From positions 4,613,501 to 4,677,500 of the forward strand of contig PUFA01000143.1 in NCBI GenBank assembly GCA_003508835.1: DNA of 64,000 nucleotides. Reading direction: 5' to 3'. The notes beneath the pieces were generated by a model. That model was given only the letters and a program-made list of their open reading frames with translations. It was not told where the DNA came from and did not search any database. Positions 1 through 10,734 of the stretch are shown here, piece after piece (the stretch's first letter is position 1; each line of letters begins with the position of its first letter). The DNA comes from Eonycteris spelaea (lineage: Eukaryota > Chordata > Mammalia > Chiroptera > Pteropodidae). A program made the translations under genes and the position numbers.

Positions 1-161
1 TGACATGTGAGAAGAGAGGGGGAAAAGGCAAAACCAGAAAAAACTAAACCTTTAACCTAAGAGTTGAGTCATCTAAAGGAGGCTATAGTTGACCATTGAA
101 TAAATACGTCTAAACTGCAAGGGTCCACTTCCATACAGAAAAAAAAAAAAAGTATAGAGAG

Positions 162-236
162 AGTTGGCCCTCCATATCCATGGGTTTGGTGACAAGGGAT
201 TCAACCAACTGTGGATTGAGAACAGTATTTTCAATC
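162..236. mobile_element. Tigger1/MER2-like DNA transposon end (fragment)
   Basis: About 75 bp beginning GTTGGCCCTCCATATCCATG and continuing through a TTCAACCAACTGTGGATTGA phrase, both characteristic of the terminal inverted repeat region of MER2, the short non-autonomous derivative of the pogo-like Tigger1 element. Only one end is present, so the rest was deleted or never captured. An 11-13 bp A run lies just upstream (about 139-151). Name is from memory of the consensus. Confidence 0.6.
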
Positions 237-1039
237 CAAGTTAGCAGAGGGTCACTTTAAAATTATATGCTATGCAAGCACCCCCTAACCCCTGTCTGTT
301 CAAGGGTTCACTGCATTTTAAATGTCCCTGATGGAGATTTAAATCCACTGGGTGAGAAAACTCTACCCGCACCTTCCTTATTCACTGTTTTGTTGTGGCT
401 CCCGCCTCAGTACAGAGGAGTGAGTGCTGAGTCTGTGGGCTCAGCTGGACAAGAACAGGTGCTCAGTACCTAGCACAGCTCCTGGACTATAAGAACTGCT
501 CCACTAAACACCACTTCTACTACTCATATAGAAATACTGAATACATCTTTATTGAAATGAGAATGACCCTGTCTAGTACAAAAGTTCTCTCCATCTGGTT
601 GCCTACTCAGGATTGTGCAGAAATATTGGGACTGCATAGCAGGTTAAAAACATACTTACTTCTGGGATATATGCATGTATAAATATTTGTATTCTCTTCT
701 TTTTATACCCCCTTATTAGGCCAGTAATAGTTGTAAATTATTTTTTTGAACTTCTAGAGATAGTAGGATGCCCACTGGTGCTTCGTTGTTGTTGTTTGTT
801 TGTTGTTTGTTTGTTTGTTTTTTAGTTTTAACTTTTCGATCAAGTTCACTCCTTCTTCCAGGGCTTCTACTCAGACTCCTCATTTCATTTCACATGTAAT
901 CCTCTTGCCACAATCACTCACTGGATGGATTATAAAAAAGCAAAAAAAGTGGCTGCAATTCCCCACCCTTTCCTGCAAAGTTATCTAAACCATTCGCAGT
1001 GCTATTCTGTACTTTTCTCATTAAGAAGCTAACCTAATC
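237..1039. other. Unassigned intergenic DNA with a TTG/TTTG simple repeat
   Basis: No gene and no repeat family I can name. A low-complexity (TTG)n/(TTTG)n tract occupies about 784-823. Short open frames at 267-473 and 800-988 show no coding character; the second runs through the simple repeat. Confidence 0.5.
784..823 (+). repeat. (TTG)n/(TTTG)n simple repeat
   Basis: Forty bases made of GTT and GTTT units ending in a T run, seen directly. Confidence 0.85.
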
Positions 1040-1430
1040 TGGAAATTAGTCTGATCTATCTAGTGACTTGCTTTGGCCAATAGAATATGGTGGAATGTGC
1101 CAGTTCTAAATCTAACCCTCAAAGGGTCTTGTGTGCTTCCTCTCTCTATCTTGGAACCCTGCCACTACTTGTGAAAACTTTTGGGCTTACCCATAGGACA
1201 GTGAGAGGCTATGTGACCTAAGCTGAGCCATCTTGGCCCAGTTGACCCTCAGCTGACCCATAGTAATAATTGAATTATGACCTACCCCAAATTAAATCAC
1301 CTGAGCTCTGCCCATTGGCACCAAAGTTTTCTAGCCGATCCATAGACACACGAGACACAACAAATCATTGCTTTTATAAGCCACGAAGTTTTGGGGTGGT
1401 TTTTAAGAAACAATAGCTAACTGTCACAGT
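1040..1430 (+). mobile_element. MLT1-type LTR (ERVL-MaLR), solo
   Basis: Matches the MLT1 consensus by eye: TTGGCCAATAGAATATGGTG near the left, CTTGGAACCCTGCCACTACT in the middle and a right end with AAGCCACGAAGTTTTGGGGT followed by CAATAGCTAACTG. No gag or pol sequence adjoins it, so it is a solo LTR of an ancient MaLR retrotransposon. The right end is firm; the left end is approximate. Confidence 0.85.
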
Positions 1431-1559
1431 CAATAACAGTCTTTCATTTTTAAATATAAAGGATCCTTTTTAAGTCTTTGTAACAAAGACTTATAAAGGT
1501 TAACCAAAATCTATGTCCTGTTTTACCACAAGCATACAGCTTGATTGTATTTTCTTATC

Positions 1560-1862
1560 CTCATGTACCCATGTGACTGAGTTCTGACTGATGGAATATG
1601 TGCAGAAGTGATGGGTACCACTTCCAAGCTTGGCTCATAAATACCTCTTCTTGCAATACTTTTGTCCTCATCTGACTGAATGGAGAGAAACAGAGGAGGG
1701 CAAAACTACAGTATGGAAGATACATGGGCTCTCCTGAATGAACTTATGGGAGGCTGTTACTTACCAGGAGTATCTACAATGGACTTTGTGCATGTGAGAA
1801 ACTAACTTTTGTTGTGTCAAGTTACTGAGACTTGGGGATTCATTATAGCAGCTGGAGTTGTT
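1560..1862 (+). mobile_element. Second MLT1-like LTR (ERVL-MaLR), solo
   Basis: Same orientation as the LTR upstream. Recognisable phrases are GATGGAATATGTGCAGAAGT, a CACTTCCAAGCTTGGC segment, and a right end with GTGTCAAGTTACTGAGACTT then CATTATAGCAGCTGG. These fit the MLT1 group but a different subfamily from the first copy, so the pair looks like two separate insertions rather than the two LTRs of one provirus. No internal coding sequence lies between them. Confidence 0.7.
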
Positions 1863-2140
1863 TACCTTTACCACTACTCCCTTTCTCTTACTTGGCCTCT
1901 TTGAGTAATGCTGACTCCTCCTTCCTTTATGGCTCCTCTTTCCTTGATGTCATTGAGCCCATACTCCATAATTTTTCTATGCATCAATGGGTCTCTATTA
2001 CTTTCAAGCAGATTAAGTCCAAAATTCTTAAGCCTTTGTTTAGCTTTTCACCCTTTTTTTCTCACCATCATAGCCTTCAAACTCTTTGTATTTATATAAA
2101 CACACCATGCTCTCATTTACTCTAATGTTTTACATTTGTT

Positions 2141-2435
2141 GTTTCTCTGCTTGAAATACTCTTCCCACTTTTTTCCCTGCTAACTTTTGCTACCACTTCA
2201 GGTCTGACCTATTACTACCCATTTTAGGAACCCTGGACTCTGAGATAACTCTGTGTTTGCCCCAGTCATAGAACTCACTGTCATTACTGCGTTCCATGTC
2301 TTCTCACCAGCCAACTCTAAGCTCTTAGTTGTTTCAGCCTATTGTGCTCACCATTGCATCTCAAAGACATAAATGAGTGCTTGTCATTTAGTCATGCTAA
2401 TAACCATTTGGTGAATGCATAAATTAATGATTAGG
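2141..2435 (+). mobile_element. L2 LINE 3' end
   Basis: Diverged match to the 3' terminus of L2: CTGCTTGAAATACTCTTCCC at the left, then a degraded central part, then the tail resembling the L2 end (GTGCTTGTCATTTAG and TGGTGAATGCATAAATTAAT). Sense orientation, strongly 5'-truncated. Confidence 0.7.
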
Positions 2436-3359
2436 TAAAAAGAGTGCATGAAATCTAGAAATTAGACTCAAAGTTCAGTAACTGGTAATTAATGAGGAAG
2501 TCAACCAGAAAAATGATGTTGTTTAACCTTCCTTGAAGATTATTTGTGTTTGTCACTCTGATAATTACTAGACTGTTTACAATTATAGGTATATAACAGC
2601 CTTTTTTTCAAATAGTGTTTCTTCTTATTATCATTAGTGATGAAAATGGTATTTATTTATATATTACAATGCAGAATTATGCTGTTTTTGTGTGAACATA
2701 ACTTCTCTGTAAAAACCTCAAGCATTTTTCTCTATTATAATTGGCAGATGAGAGGTTATGTAAACTTGTGGCCAACTGAGATGTTCCCAAAACATTACTA
2801 TTGAAGTAGAGGGAACAAAGGACATAACATGGGTATCTGAGTGCTTTCTTCAGGATGGCATAGACCCATTTTTGCATCTGTTTTTTATTATGGTGCTGCT
2901 TTTTAATTATATGAATAACTCAGGCACTGGAAGTTTTAGTATGCTGTCCAAAGTAACATGGTAACTTGGGTTTGATAAATACCTGAAAGCAGGTATAAGT
3001 GTCTTTCCTTAGAAACCCACACTGACTCTTCGTGCTCCTGGACATATTAATGAATGACAAAGAACCTCCGTCAACTCATAATTCTAAACCTGGTGAAGCC
3101 AATGACACATACTCATGAGGCTGAGTGTGGAGGAGGGCTCCTGAGTGACTGTTGGCATGTGTTCACTGTTGAAGTCATGGCCGAAAGATTGTCCTGGCCT
3201 GACGCTTTCTTTTACTGCCAGGTTTGTATTGTATCAACCTGTCATGTGTGTGCTCTGCCTGCCTTGATTTCTGATCTCATGAGGATTGTACAGGGGGCCA
3301 AAGAAAGGATCCAGGGCATCCCGCTATTATCTTTCCATGGCTGATGATAATGAGAGCAG
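2436..3359. other. Unassigned intergenic DNA
   Basis: No gene or nameable repeat seen. A 96-codon open frame at 3054-3344 has no recognisable domain and is the sort of length expected by chance. Confidence 0.45.
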
Positions 3360-3500
3360 CAGAGATTGACTGAGTGCTTTGTATGTTTCCAAATCTTCAC
3401 CTGAATGGCCTCGTTTAATTGCTCACTGGCACAACCAAGGAGGTGCTATGTTTACTCTCAGCTCTAGGGGAGGGAAACTGAGATAGGAAGGGCTCTAAGA
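3360..3500 (-). mobile_element. MIR SINE fragment
   Basis: Degraded reverse-orientation MIR. The order fits: GGCCTCGTTTAATTGCTCAC (MIR antisense CTCATTTAATCCTCAC), then GGAGGTGCTATGTTTACT, then GGGGAGGGAAACTGAGATAG corresponding to the core GATGAGGAAACTGAGG. Confidence 0.6.
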
Positions 3501-4639
3501 CTGTTCCCTATAGCACTTTCCCTCTTTCTCCTCTCAGAATACTTGTCACTGGGTGAGATCTATCCACTGAACCAAGTATTGATTCCCAAGGGTTTGTGGC
3601 CAGGTTCTTTCGCACAGGGCTCCAGGATTTCTCTCTATACCATGAATCCTTTTTAATTCTTCCTTTCCCTGGGCCCTCTCTCCCATTCCTTGATTATTTA
3701 AACTTACTCGAGAAGAACTACTTATAATCTGAAGTGAGGGAATATAAATTTGAATATGCAACAAAGATGGTGAAATAATCACATTTAAAGTAAACAAATA
3801 TTCTCATAACTACAAAACATTTGTTTGAATTTAGTAGATTTGCTTATATGCCTAAATTCTTCACCATGCATTTTTGTATTAATTTAAATGTGTTGGTCAT
3901 AGACACTGAAGGACAATGAAAGTGGGATGTAAGCAGGAAGAGACTCCCATCCAAATGACATCCATCTCTTAATGGTGAGTGTGTGACCCTCTCATGACTC
4001 CATCTTTCCCCACACCACTGTGAAATACTCACCCCCATGCATCTTGTTTAGAAGTCAGGTTAGATCCTGCAGAATTTTCTTTCTATTTTTCAGCAACAGA
4101 ATATGAGGCAAAGCCAAGAACTGCTGATCTGTCTGCAACATTTGGAAGGGTTCCTGAGCTGCTGTTTTTATGGAGTGAAGAGGAGGAGCTATGTGACCTC
4201 AGGGCTTGCTACAGCTTGGACAGTTATTCCAGAGTCATCAGCCTGTGGCCTGCTACCATCCCACTAAACCTCCCCATGGCCTGTTTCTTGCTTGGATTAC
4301 TTGAGACTGTCCCACCTGCATTATCTGCCCTGAGTTCTTTGATGTGGTCAGTGTACAGGTGGTAAAGTCAAGGGAAATGGGCCTAGAAATGTTGTGACTC
4401 ACCCAGAGAAACTTGGAAAGTTAAGGCAGTCTGTTCTCTCTACTTGCTTAATTTACTGGTAGTCACCAAAATTGCATAACAAACACCATTACAGCCTGTG
4501 AGAGCTCTGGACAAATGAATTGTGGTTAAAGACTTAAAACAATCTTTGCCTGTTGACTAATATGTTTTCACAGAGAGAGAGAGCCTCAGTGCTCTCTCAG
4601 AGACTTCTCACTTGTTGCTTTAATCTGAGTTAAAGTTTG
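3501..4639. other. Unassigned intergenic DNA
   Basis: Nothing nameable found on either strand. Open frames at 3546-3797 and 3844-4038 on the minus strand show no domain or codon pattern. Confidence 0.4.
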
Positions 4640-4870
4640 AGATTTATATGTTGAACAGGACAATCTCTTCCTGCATGGAGCTAATATTTTTGTGGTGAGA
4701 TATGCAATAAGCATAATCAATAAGTAATTTTCACATTATGTTAAAATTACCAGAACTTAGGAAATAAAGCATACAGCAGGGTATAGGGATGGGATTGCTT
4801 CAGAGAAGGCTGACAAAGTTGGGTCTCTCTGTGAAAGTGACATTGCAGAAATGAGTAACAAGAGGTACAG
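4640..4870 (-). mobile_element. L2 LINE 3' region, antisense
   Basis: Follows the antisense L2 order: an ACAGGACAATCTCTTCCTGC-CATGGAGCT block (consensus ACAAGGTCCCTGCC-CATGGAGCT), then CAATAAGCATAATCAATAAG, then GAAGGCTGACAAAGTTGGGT and GTGACATTGCAGAAATGAGT. Divergence is high, as expected for L2. Confidence 0.6.
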
Positions 4871-5004
4871 AGTACGTATGTCTGAGGTTAAAGGGTTCTG
4901 GAAAGAAGAAATAGCCTGTGGAGAGGAAATGTATTGGGCAGTGGTTGGGGAGGCCAGTGTGCTTAGTCTTTTCAACACAGCAGAGAGAGCCATTGTTTTA
5001 AGAC

Positions 5005-5130
5005 CTTGGTGAACCATGTCACTTCTCTGATGCACACCTGCTGTGGCCCTTGATGTCACTGAGAATGAAACAAGATTTATGGTGGCTCTTCTGCACTCTG
5101 GCCCTGGCCTCTCTGATCTCACTGCTACCC
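5005..5130 (+). mobile_element. L2 LINE coding-region fragment, sense
   Basis: A run of weak matches to the part of L2 upstream of its 3' end: TGTCACTTCTCTGATGCACA, then CACTCTGGCCCTGGCCTCTC followed by TGATCTCACTGCTAC. It lies in opposite orientation to the L2 piece just upstream, so either two copies are present or one was rearranged. Confidence 0.45.
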
Positions 5131-5224
5131 CATGGTATCACCCTATCAGCTGTGTTGACAGTGAACTGTGAAGAGTAAGTGTGGAAGAGGAAGACATTAA
5201 GAGGCTGTATAACAAATTCATTCA

Positions 5225-5640
5225 TACCTTAGTGACTTAAAGCAGAACCTTTTATTTTATGATTCTGGGGTTGGTAATGTGAATTGGCCTGAACAGGGCA
5301 GTCCTACTGCTCCATGCTGGGATCCTTGTGCATCTGGGCCCCAATAACATCTGTCAGGGAGGCCTGGCAACACTGCTTCTGGCATGTGGCTAGCTGTTGG
5401 CTGAAGGGTTGGGGTGACTGACCTGTGAGTCTCTCACCACTCAGCAGGACAGCCCAGGCATCTCTGGGGTCTCTAGGTACCATGAGGGTAAATCTCAAGG
5501 AGCAATGCTTTCCAAGTTCTGGCTTGCTTTTCAAGTTGGCCACATTTTGAAGTTGGTATGGGAGAGCCCTACCAAAGTATTCAGATGTAGGGAGGCCTGG
5601 ATACATTGGGCTGCTACTCAGTCACTCACAGAGAGGTTAC
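5225..5640. mobile_element. Probable ancient interspersed repeat, family uncertain
   Basis: Begins with ACCTTAGTGACTTAAAGCAG and TTTTATTTTATGATTCTGGG, the diverged form of an abundant mammalian phrase (CTTAGTGGCTTAAAACAAC...TTATTATCTCACAGTTCTG) that opens several ancient repeats in antisense. The remainder (CTGTTGGCTGAAGGGTTG and a GCAGGACAGCCCAGG segment) is in keeping with that. I cannot name the family. Confidence 0.35.
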
Positions 5641-5709
5641 CATGGTGGTCTGTGAGGACATATTGGTGTTGTGCATCAGGATCTGTTGTGCATCAGATGA
5701 TGAGAGGTA

Positions 5710-6247
5710 CAGACCCTACTAGACTTATGATAGGGTTATGTCCTGATAAACCAATCATAAATTAAAAATTTTGTAAGTCGAAAATGCATTTGATACCCCT
5801 AACCTACTGAGCATCTTAGCTTAGCCTAGCCCACTTTAAACATGCTCAGACCACTGGCTTTAGTCTACAGTTTGACAATTATCTTGAGTTTCATCACAAA
5901 AGTTATTGCCTTCCTTTTTTCACTAGAAGCAGGAGATAGAGATGAATGTTTTGCAGATGTGATGGGATGCAAAAACACAAAATACAATAGTAAAAAAAAT
6001 GCTGGCAGCACAGTGTACTGTAGAATATCACGTGTTTACTCTCATGATTACATGTAATTGTGTGGCCGACCAGGATCTCTAACTCACTGCCACTGCCTAG
6101 AATCATGAGAGAATATGAATAGCCCGGGAAAATGTAAAAATTCAAAATTTGAAGAATGGTTTATACTTTAATACATATTACTTTAGCACCATTGTGAACT
6201 CAAAAAATTGTAAGTTCAACCAACCATCATAAATTGAAGACTGTCTG
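5710..6247 (+). mobile_element. Tigger-superfamily MITE with terminal inverted repeats
   Basis: Left end reads CAGACCCTACTAGACTTATG then ATAGGGTTATGTCCTGATAA; the right end, read in reverse, carries CAGACAGTCTTCAATTTATG then ATGGTTGGTTG. The inner CTAACCTACTGAGCATCTTA and TTAGCCTAGCCCACTTTAAA blocks and the GTAAGTTCAACCAACCATCA block near the right end are typical of a common pogo/Tigger MITE of eutherians. A TA dinucleotide, the usual target, sits at 5708-5709; the right TA is lost. There is no transposase frame. Confidence 0.7.
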
Positions 6248-6289
6248 GAGTTGAATTTCTGAAGATGTAGTTAATAAAATTTGCCAATG

Positions 6290-6540
6290 GAATATATATG
6301 CAATATGAGAAAGGTAACTGAGGTTTTGAGCTTGAGCAACTAAGATGGAGGTGCCAATGAACACAATGAGGAAGCTGAAAGTGAAGCAGGCAAGGCAGGG
6401 GAACAAAGGCTCCATTCCCAACAGGCTACGTTTGAGATGTCTGTTAGATATCCAAGTGAAATGATGAGTAGGCAATTAGATACAAGGATCTAGGGTTCAC
6501 ATGGCAGGTTTGGACTGGAAATATAAATTTTCCCATGAAA
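6290..6540 (-). mobile_element. L2 LINE coding-region fragment, antisense
   Basis: Carries TTTGAGCTTGAGCAACTAAG, then CTACGTTTGAGATGTCTGTT and AGATATCCAAGTGAAATGAT followed by GAGTAGGCAATTAGAT. This order is the antisense of L2 upstream of its 3' end. A second member of the same segment lies at about 40560-41215. Confidence 0.65.
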
Positions 6541-6573
6541 TATTTTTAAAGATGTATAGTTTTTTCAGATTTG

Positions 6574-6600
6574 AAAAAAAAAAACAAAAACAAAAACAAA
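6574..6600 (+). repeat. A run and (CAAAAA)n simple repeat
   Basis: Eleven A residues followed by four CAAAAA-like units, seen directly. Confidence 0.85.
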
Positions 6601-6884
6601 GTTATACAGCCTAACTCTGGTATTTATTCTGCCTTTACTTAGGTATCTCTAATTATTCATCAATTTAATTAACTTAATGGACCAATCATAGCATCTATTA
6701 TATATACAATATAAATACAGTAGCCCCAAAATTTGGAAAATGAAGACATCTATTAATAGGAAAAAATTATTAGAAAACAAAAAACAAGTATCTTAATAAT
6801 CTCAATAAGGTGGGAAGCTCTTATATCTTATAAATATAGTTAGGCATGGTTGAATATAAATATACACATGAGAGCTGACCACTG

Positions 6885-7015
6885 TATCCTTGCTTAACAG
6901 CCCAGTAAATTAGGCATGAAAGAGATGACCAGTTACATTTTACAGATAATAAAGTGAGAGACTGGAGCAAGAAACCTCTGCCTCAGATCCCCAAACTAGC
7001 ATTCGGTGTTGCTGG
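6885..7015 (-). mobile_element. MIR SINE fragment
   Basis: Antisense MIR core: CCAGTTACATTTTACAGATA then ATAAAGTGAGAGACTGGAGC and GCAAGAAACCTCTGC, in the expected order (ATTTTACAGATGAGGAAACTGAGGC...). Diverged. Confidence 0.55.
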
Positions 7016-7134
7016 CCTCCCTGGGTTTTCTGACTTGCACTTGGATTCTTTTTACTAATTAAAAGTTAATAGATGATTCTCACCAAGAAAGAGAGGCCAT
7101 GAATTCTGGGTGAAAAAAATTTCCCCAAGGACTT

Positions 7135-7815
7135 TGTTTTTAAACTTTTTATTTTGAGGTAATTACAGATTCACATGTAGTTGTAAGATATGATACAGAG
7201 TGATTCCATTTATATTTACCCAGTTTCTCCCAGTGATAACATCTTATAAAATTATAGTACAATACTACTATATCACAACCCAAATATTGATTGATATATT
7301 CCACCGACTTTATTCAGATTTTACCAGTTTTACATTCATTCATTCATTCATTCATTCATTGATGTGTTTGCATGTGTGTGTTTGTATATTTATTTTTCTG
7401 TAATCATATCACTTGTTTGAATTAGTCTGACCTCTATAACTATCAAGATACAGAACAGTTTCATCACAAGGATTCCTGGAATTCCTACCTCCTCTGAATC
7501 CCTAATCCTTGGCAACTGCTAATCTCTTTTCTATATCTATAATTTTATTATTTCAAGATAGTTATATAAATGAAGTCATACAAAATGTATGAGATTGTTT
7601 TTTTCACTCAGTGTAATTACTTTGAGATACATTTAAGTTGTGGGTTCATTTCTTTTTATTGATGAGTAGTATTTTATAGTATGGATACATCATCATTTGT
7701 TAAACTATTCACCTGTTGAAGGATATCTGAGTTGGCTCCTTTTTTTGGCTATTACAAATAAAGCTTTTATAAATATTCATGTACAATTTTTTTTGTGTGA
7801 ACATAAGTTTTCAGG
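7135..7815 (-). mobile_element. Old L1 (L1M-type) 3' region, antisense
   Basis: Clear antisense L1M 3' sequence in order: TTTATTTTGAGGTAATTACA, the CACAACCCAAATATTGAT block, AAGATACAGAACAGTTTCAT, the AATCCTTGGCAACTGCTAAT block, TATATAAATGAAGTCATACA and finally GGCTATTACAAATAAAGCTT. An (ATTC)n run expanded inside it at 7334-7360. No part is open for translation at length. Confidence 0.85.
7334..7360 (+). repeat. (ATTC)n simple repeat inside L1
   Basis: Six or seven CATT units within the antisense L1 3' region. Confidence 0.85.
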
Positions 7816-8809
7816 ACTTGAGAATGAAGATCTTTTCAAATTCCTGAGTAAGTAGTTAGCTGGGACTCCAGGGCACTATGGGAAGGAATGTGGATATGAA
7901 AATTTACCTAGAAAATTGTCTGGATAGAGATTACCAGTCATTAAACTAAACCTCAGAGTGGCTCAAATGGAACATGTGACTTTGAGCAGTACTACCTCCT
8001 GTTTCCTTCCCAGGGGAGTTGACTACAGACAGTTCTCAGCCTGCCACTGCCAGAAATGACTTGATGAAGGAAACTATTGAATACTGTCCTTTTGAATGTG
8101 GCAAATGCCTGCCAAAGATTATTTTAGCTTTTCTGTGGTTGATTTTCTTTCTGACTGCACTAAGCTAATACTGTGTCTTCAGAATGCCCTCAGTATATAA
8201 CAGTCATGCTATCACCTAAGAAAATAGTTTCTGTCTTTCACATGGCTTGTGCAGGATAAAATATATTAATTTCAAAATTTTAACTGGTTATTATGAAAAT
8301 GTAAAAGGTTGGGGATGAGGATCCTGCTATATTTGTAACAAAAAGTCACAATATTTTATAATCATACCTGACACAAAGCATCGGTTTCTTCTCTGACTAT
8401 AGCATTTAAAGGAGACGGTCTTTATTGTTTCTCAGACCTATACCGCTGGATCCTGTGACTGATGGCAACACAAGGTGTCTGTTTTCCTCAGCAAATACAA
8501 TGCATTTTTCAAGTGGCTCAAAAAAGAAGGAAGTTGTTTTCAGAATCTTATATGAGTATATTTCATTTTGGGTTTTCAGACAGCCTGTCTCAAATGTACT
8601 TCCATGCCATCAGAAAACTTGAAAGTTGAGGCTGGTCAAATTTCAGAATGAATAAGACAGATATCTTTGCAGAGAGTTAAATTCACAGTAGCAATATCAT
8701 TGTTTAAATAATCATCTCTAAATAATAAAATATAACTATCTTACATTTGTCTGTTATTAATTAAATTGTTCTTGAGTGACATTTAGTATTTGAGTGTTAA
8801 TGTGATATT
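7816..8809. other. Unassigned intergenic DNA
   Basis: No gene or nameable repeat. The 65-codon frame at 8425-8622 has no recognisable feature. Confidence 0.45.
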
Positions 8810-8867
8810 AATTGCCCAAATTAAGTAATTGCCCAAATCAAGATACAGAACAGTTTCATCACAAGGA
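8810..8867 (+). repeat. Short tandem unit joined to a 31-nt exact copy of upstream L1 sequence
   Basis: Two 12-nt AATTGCCCAAAT units spaced 17 bp (8810 and 8827) run straight into a 31-nt stretch (8837-8867) identical to 7442-7472 inside the antisense L1. The match begins ATCAAGATACAGAACAG and stops at CACAAGGA. See findings. Confidence 0.75.
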
Positions 8868-8929
8868 AAAATGGAGAAAACATGGTAAAGAGTCATTTCT
8901 GGACTGGGTCTCCTGTTTATCTATTCAGC

Positions 8930-9090
8930 CTCCTCCTGACACACTCACCATTTCAACAACCTGGCCTTCCCTGAAAAGCCTATGGGCTCTATTCTCAGTG
9001 CTTTTACAAACCTCGCTGATCTTCTGCCTGGATATTCTTCTTTACTACTTGGCCACATTCTACTTCTTGAAGGTCAAACTTCAAACTTTT
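8930..9090 (+). mobile_element. L2 LINE fragment, sense
   Basis: Weak but ordered L2 resemblance: CTTCTGCCTGGATATTCTTC (consensus CTCTGCCTGGAATGCTCTTC), then ACTTCTTGAAGGTCAAACTT (consensus TCATTCAGGTCTCAGCTCAA). It makes up much of a 152-codon open frame (8812-9270) that I do not believe is a gene. Confidence 0.5.
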
Positions 9091-9094
9091 AGAG

Positions 9095-9215
9095 ATTTGT
9101 ATATTTATTCATTTGCTTATTCACCAAATTATTTAACCCTTCCTGAATATTTACAATGTGCCACACATTTTATTAGGTTTGAGGATACAAAAGACATAGT
9201 TCCAAAAACCTTCAA
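9095..9215 (-). mobile_element. L2 LINE 3' terminus, antisense
   Basis: TATTTATTCATTTGCTTATT, then CCTGAATATTTACAATGTGC and TAGGTTTGAGGATACAAAAG match the antisense L2 end (ATTCATTCAACAAATATTTATTGAGC...CTATGTGCCAGGC...GGGGATACA). Confidence 0.55.
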
Positions 9216-9379
9216 ATGCCTTCCAGACACAGGACTGAACTTTGCATACAACGATGATATTGTGAAGTAGGGTTTCTGCAGGTATTCTAGGAGTGTTGAA
9301 GATGTCAAGACACCTGGGGAAGGAGCAGGGGGAACATTTCCTCTGGTACCTGCCTGGCTATCTCTTAACTGAGTTAGGG

Positions 9380-9510
9380 TGTCCCCTTAATATCCATGCT
9401 TGATGTAGCACTCACACAAGACACTGTGTTGCTTTCTCCTCACACACAACAAATCCCCTACCTCCTGCCAGCACAGTTTGGCACATAGCAGGCATTCTGT
9501 GTACTCCTAT
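9380..9510 (+). mobile_element. Possible L2 3' tail, sense
   Basis: Only the last part is suggestive: CCAGCACAGTTTGGCACATA followed by GCAGGCATTCTGTG resembles the L2 end CAGTGCCTGGCACATAGTAGGCGCTC. Could be chance. Confidence 0.35.
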
Positions 9511-10734
9511 TTCAGTTCTTTAAACTGGCATTGGGTTTGATTTCTTTTCAGCCCTTGTTTAATATTCTAAATACATCAGACAAATATTTGAGTTGGCTTT
9601 CAGTAAAAATACACAAGACTATTAAAAATAAAATTCAAAAGAGAGATTGGGTAGAGAAAGTGAGGGAAATGATGCCATTGAGAATTTGTGGGTTGTGCTG
9701 AGCTTCCTGGCAGCTATACTGTTCTGTCATAATGTTGTCATGGTTCCCTGCAAATTGAATGGCTTATTTTGATGTTAGTTGATGCACTAGTAAAGAATAG
9801 TACATTTATCAACTGAAGCAGAATATGGGCTCATAAAAATTTTAAATACCGGGTCTTCCATAATTTGTAGAAAACTGGGAATCATATTCTATGAATTCTA
9901 GAGTTCACTGTTCATGGCCTTCATGCCCTCACTAAGCACTGGAATCAAGGTACTCAATTTTCTGTATGAAGAATCCTAGAAACCTGTTGTTTGGTTTTTA
10001 ACTTCCAGCAAGCCTCTCCATTTCTGAGCCTTATTTCCAGCTACAACACTTCTTGTGAAAAACATGGAAAGTTTCCTTGATTTCCATGTTCAGTAATTGC
10101 ATATATAAAGCAGAAAATTGATATGTACCTTAAATTGGTATCACTAGGTAAATGATGCAAAATATATTAAAATGTTCAGCAAATGACCAGAAGAAAATGT
10201 GTTCTCAGTAGCTCTCAGAAGCTCAGATTGTGGTCCAGATCTGCTTATTTCCTGTTGATGGTCTTTCTGGAACACAGAGTAGTTAGAGGGAAGGGGTCCT
10301 TGTAGTGCACGGGCAGGAAGGTGAGCCTCCCAGCGCACGTACGGCAGGTGGCCCATGGCACTAGGATTGGTAAACACCACCCCCAACACTGCTGCTCACA
10401 AAATGCACAGGGACTGGCTTTACTGCATTCACTTATAGACTGCCCTCAAGTTTCTCATAGTAGGGGCCAACTAGGCTTCTATTTTAGCTGATATGGCAAA
10501 CTTCATGTCTGTATTGTGGATGAGTGAAAGTCCTGTATTTAATGATACCATAAGTATGTTAAATTTCTCTGTGAAGTTTTGCATCCAGCGATTGTTTTCA
10601 ATGAGGTCCAATTCATGTTATTATATTTCATTAATTGTCTTAATTTTTTATGTTATTTCACCAATTAAGCCTATCATTTTGGTATCTTTAATAGCATTGG
10701 TTAAATACTGGCATAATTTTTAAGGGTATTCCAT
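9511..10734. other. Unassigned intergenic DNA
   Basis: Nothing nameable. About 10300-10390 is a little richer in GC with a few CpG dinucleotides (GTGCACGGGCAGG, CAGCGCACGTACGGC). No splice-bounded exon is evident. Confidence 0.4.

Noticed and set aside
1040..1862. Possible provirus made of the two LTR-like units
   Set aside because: The two units belong to different MLT1 subtypes and lie too close for any internal gag or pol, so they are two solo LTRs.
8812..9270. 152-codon open frame on the plus strand
   Set aside because: It runs through two opposed L2 fragments and a templated repeat, begins in that repeat, and shows no domain or codon bias.
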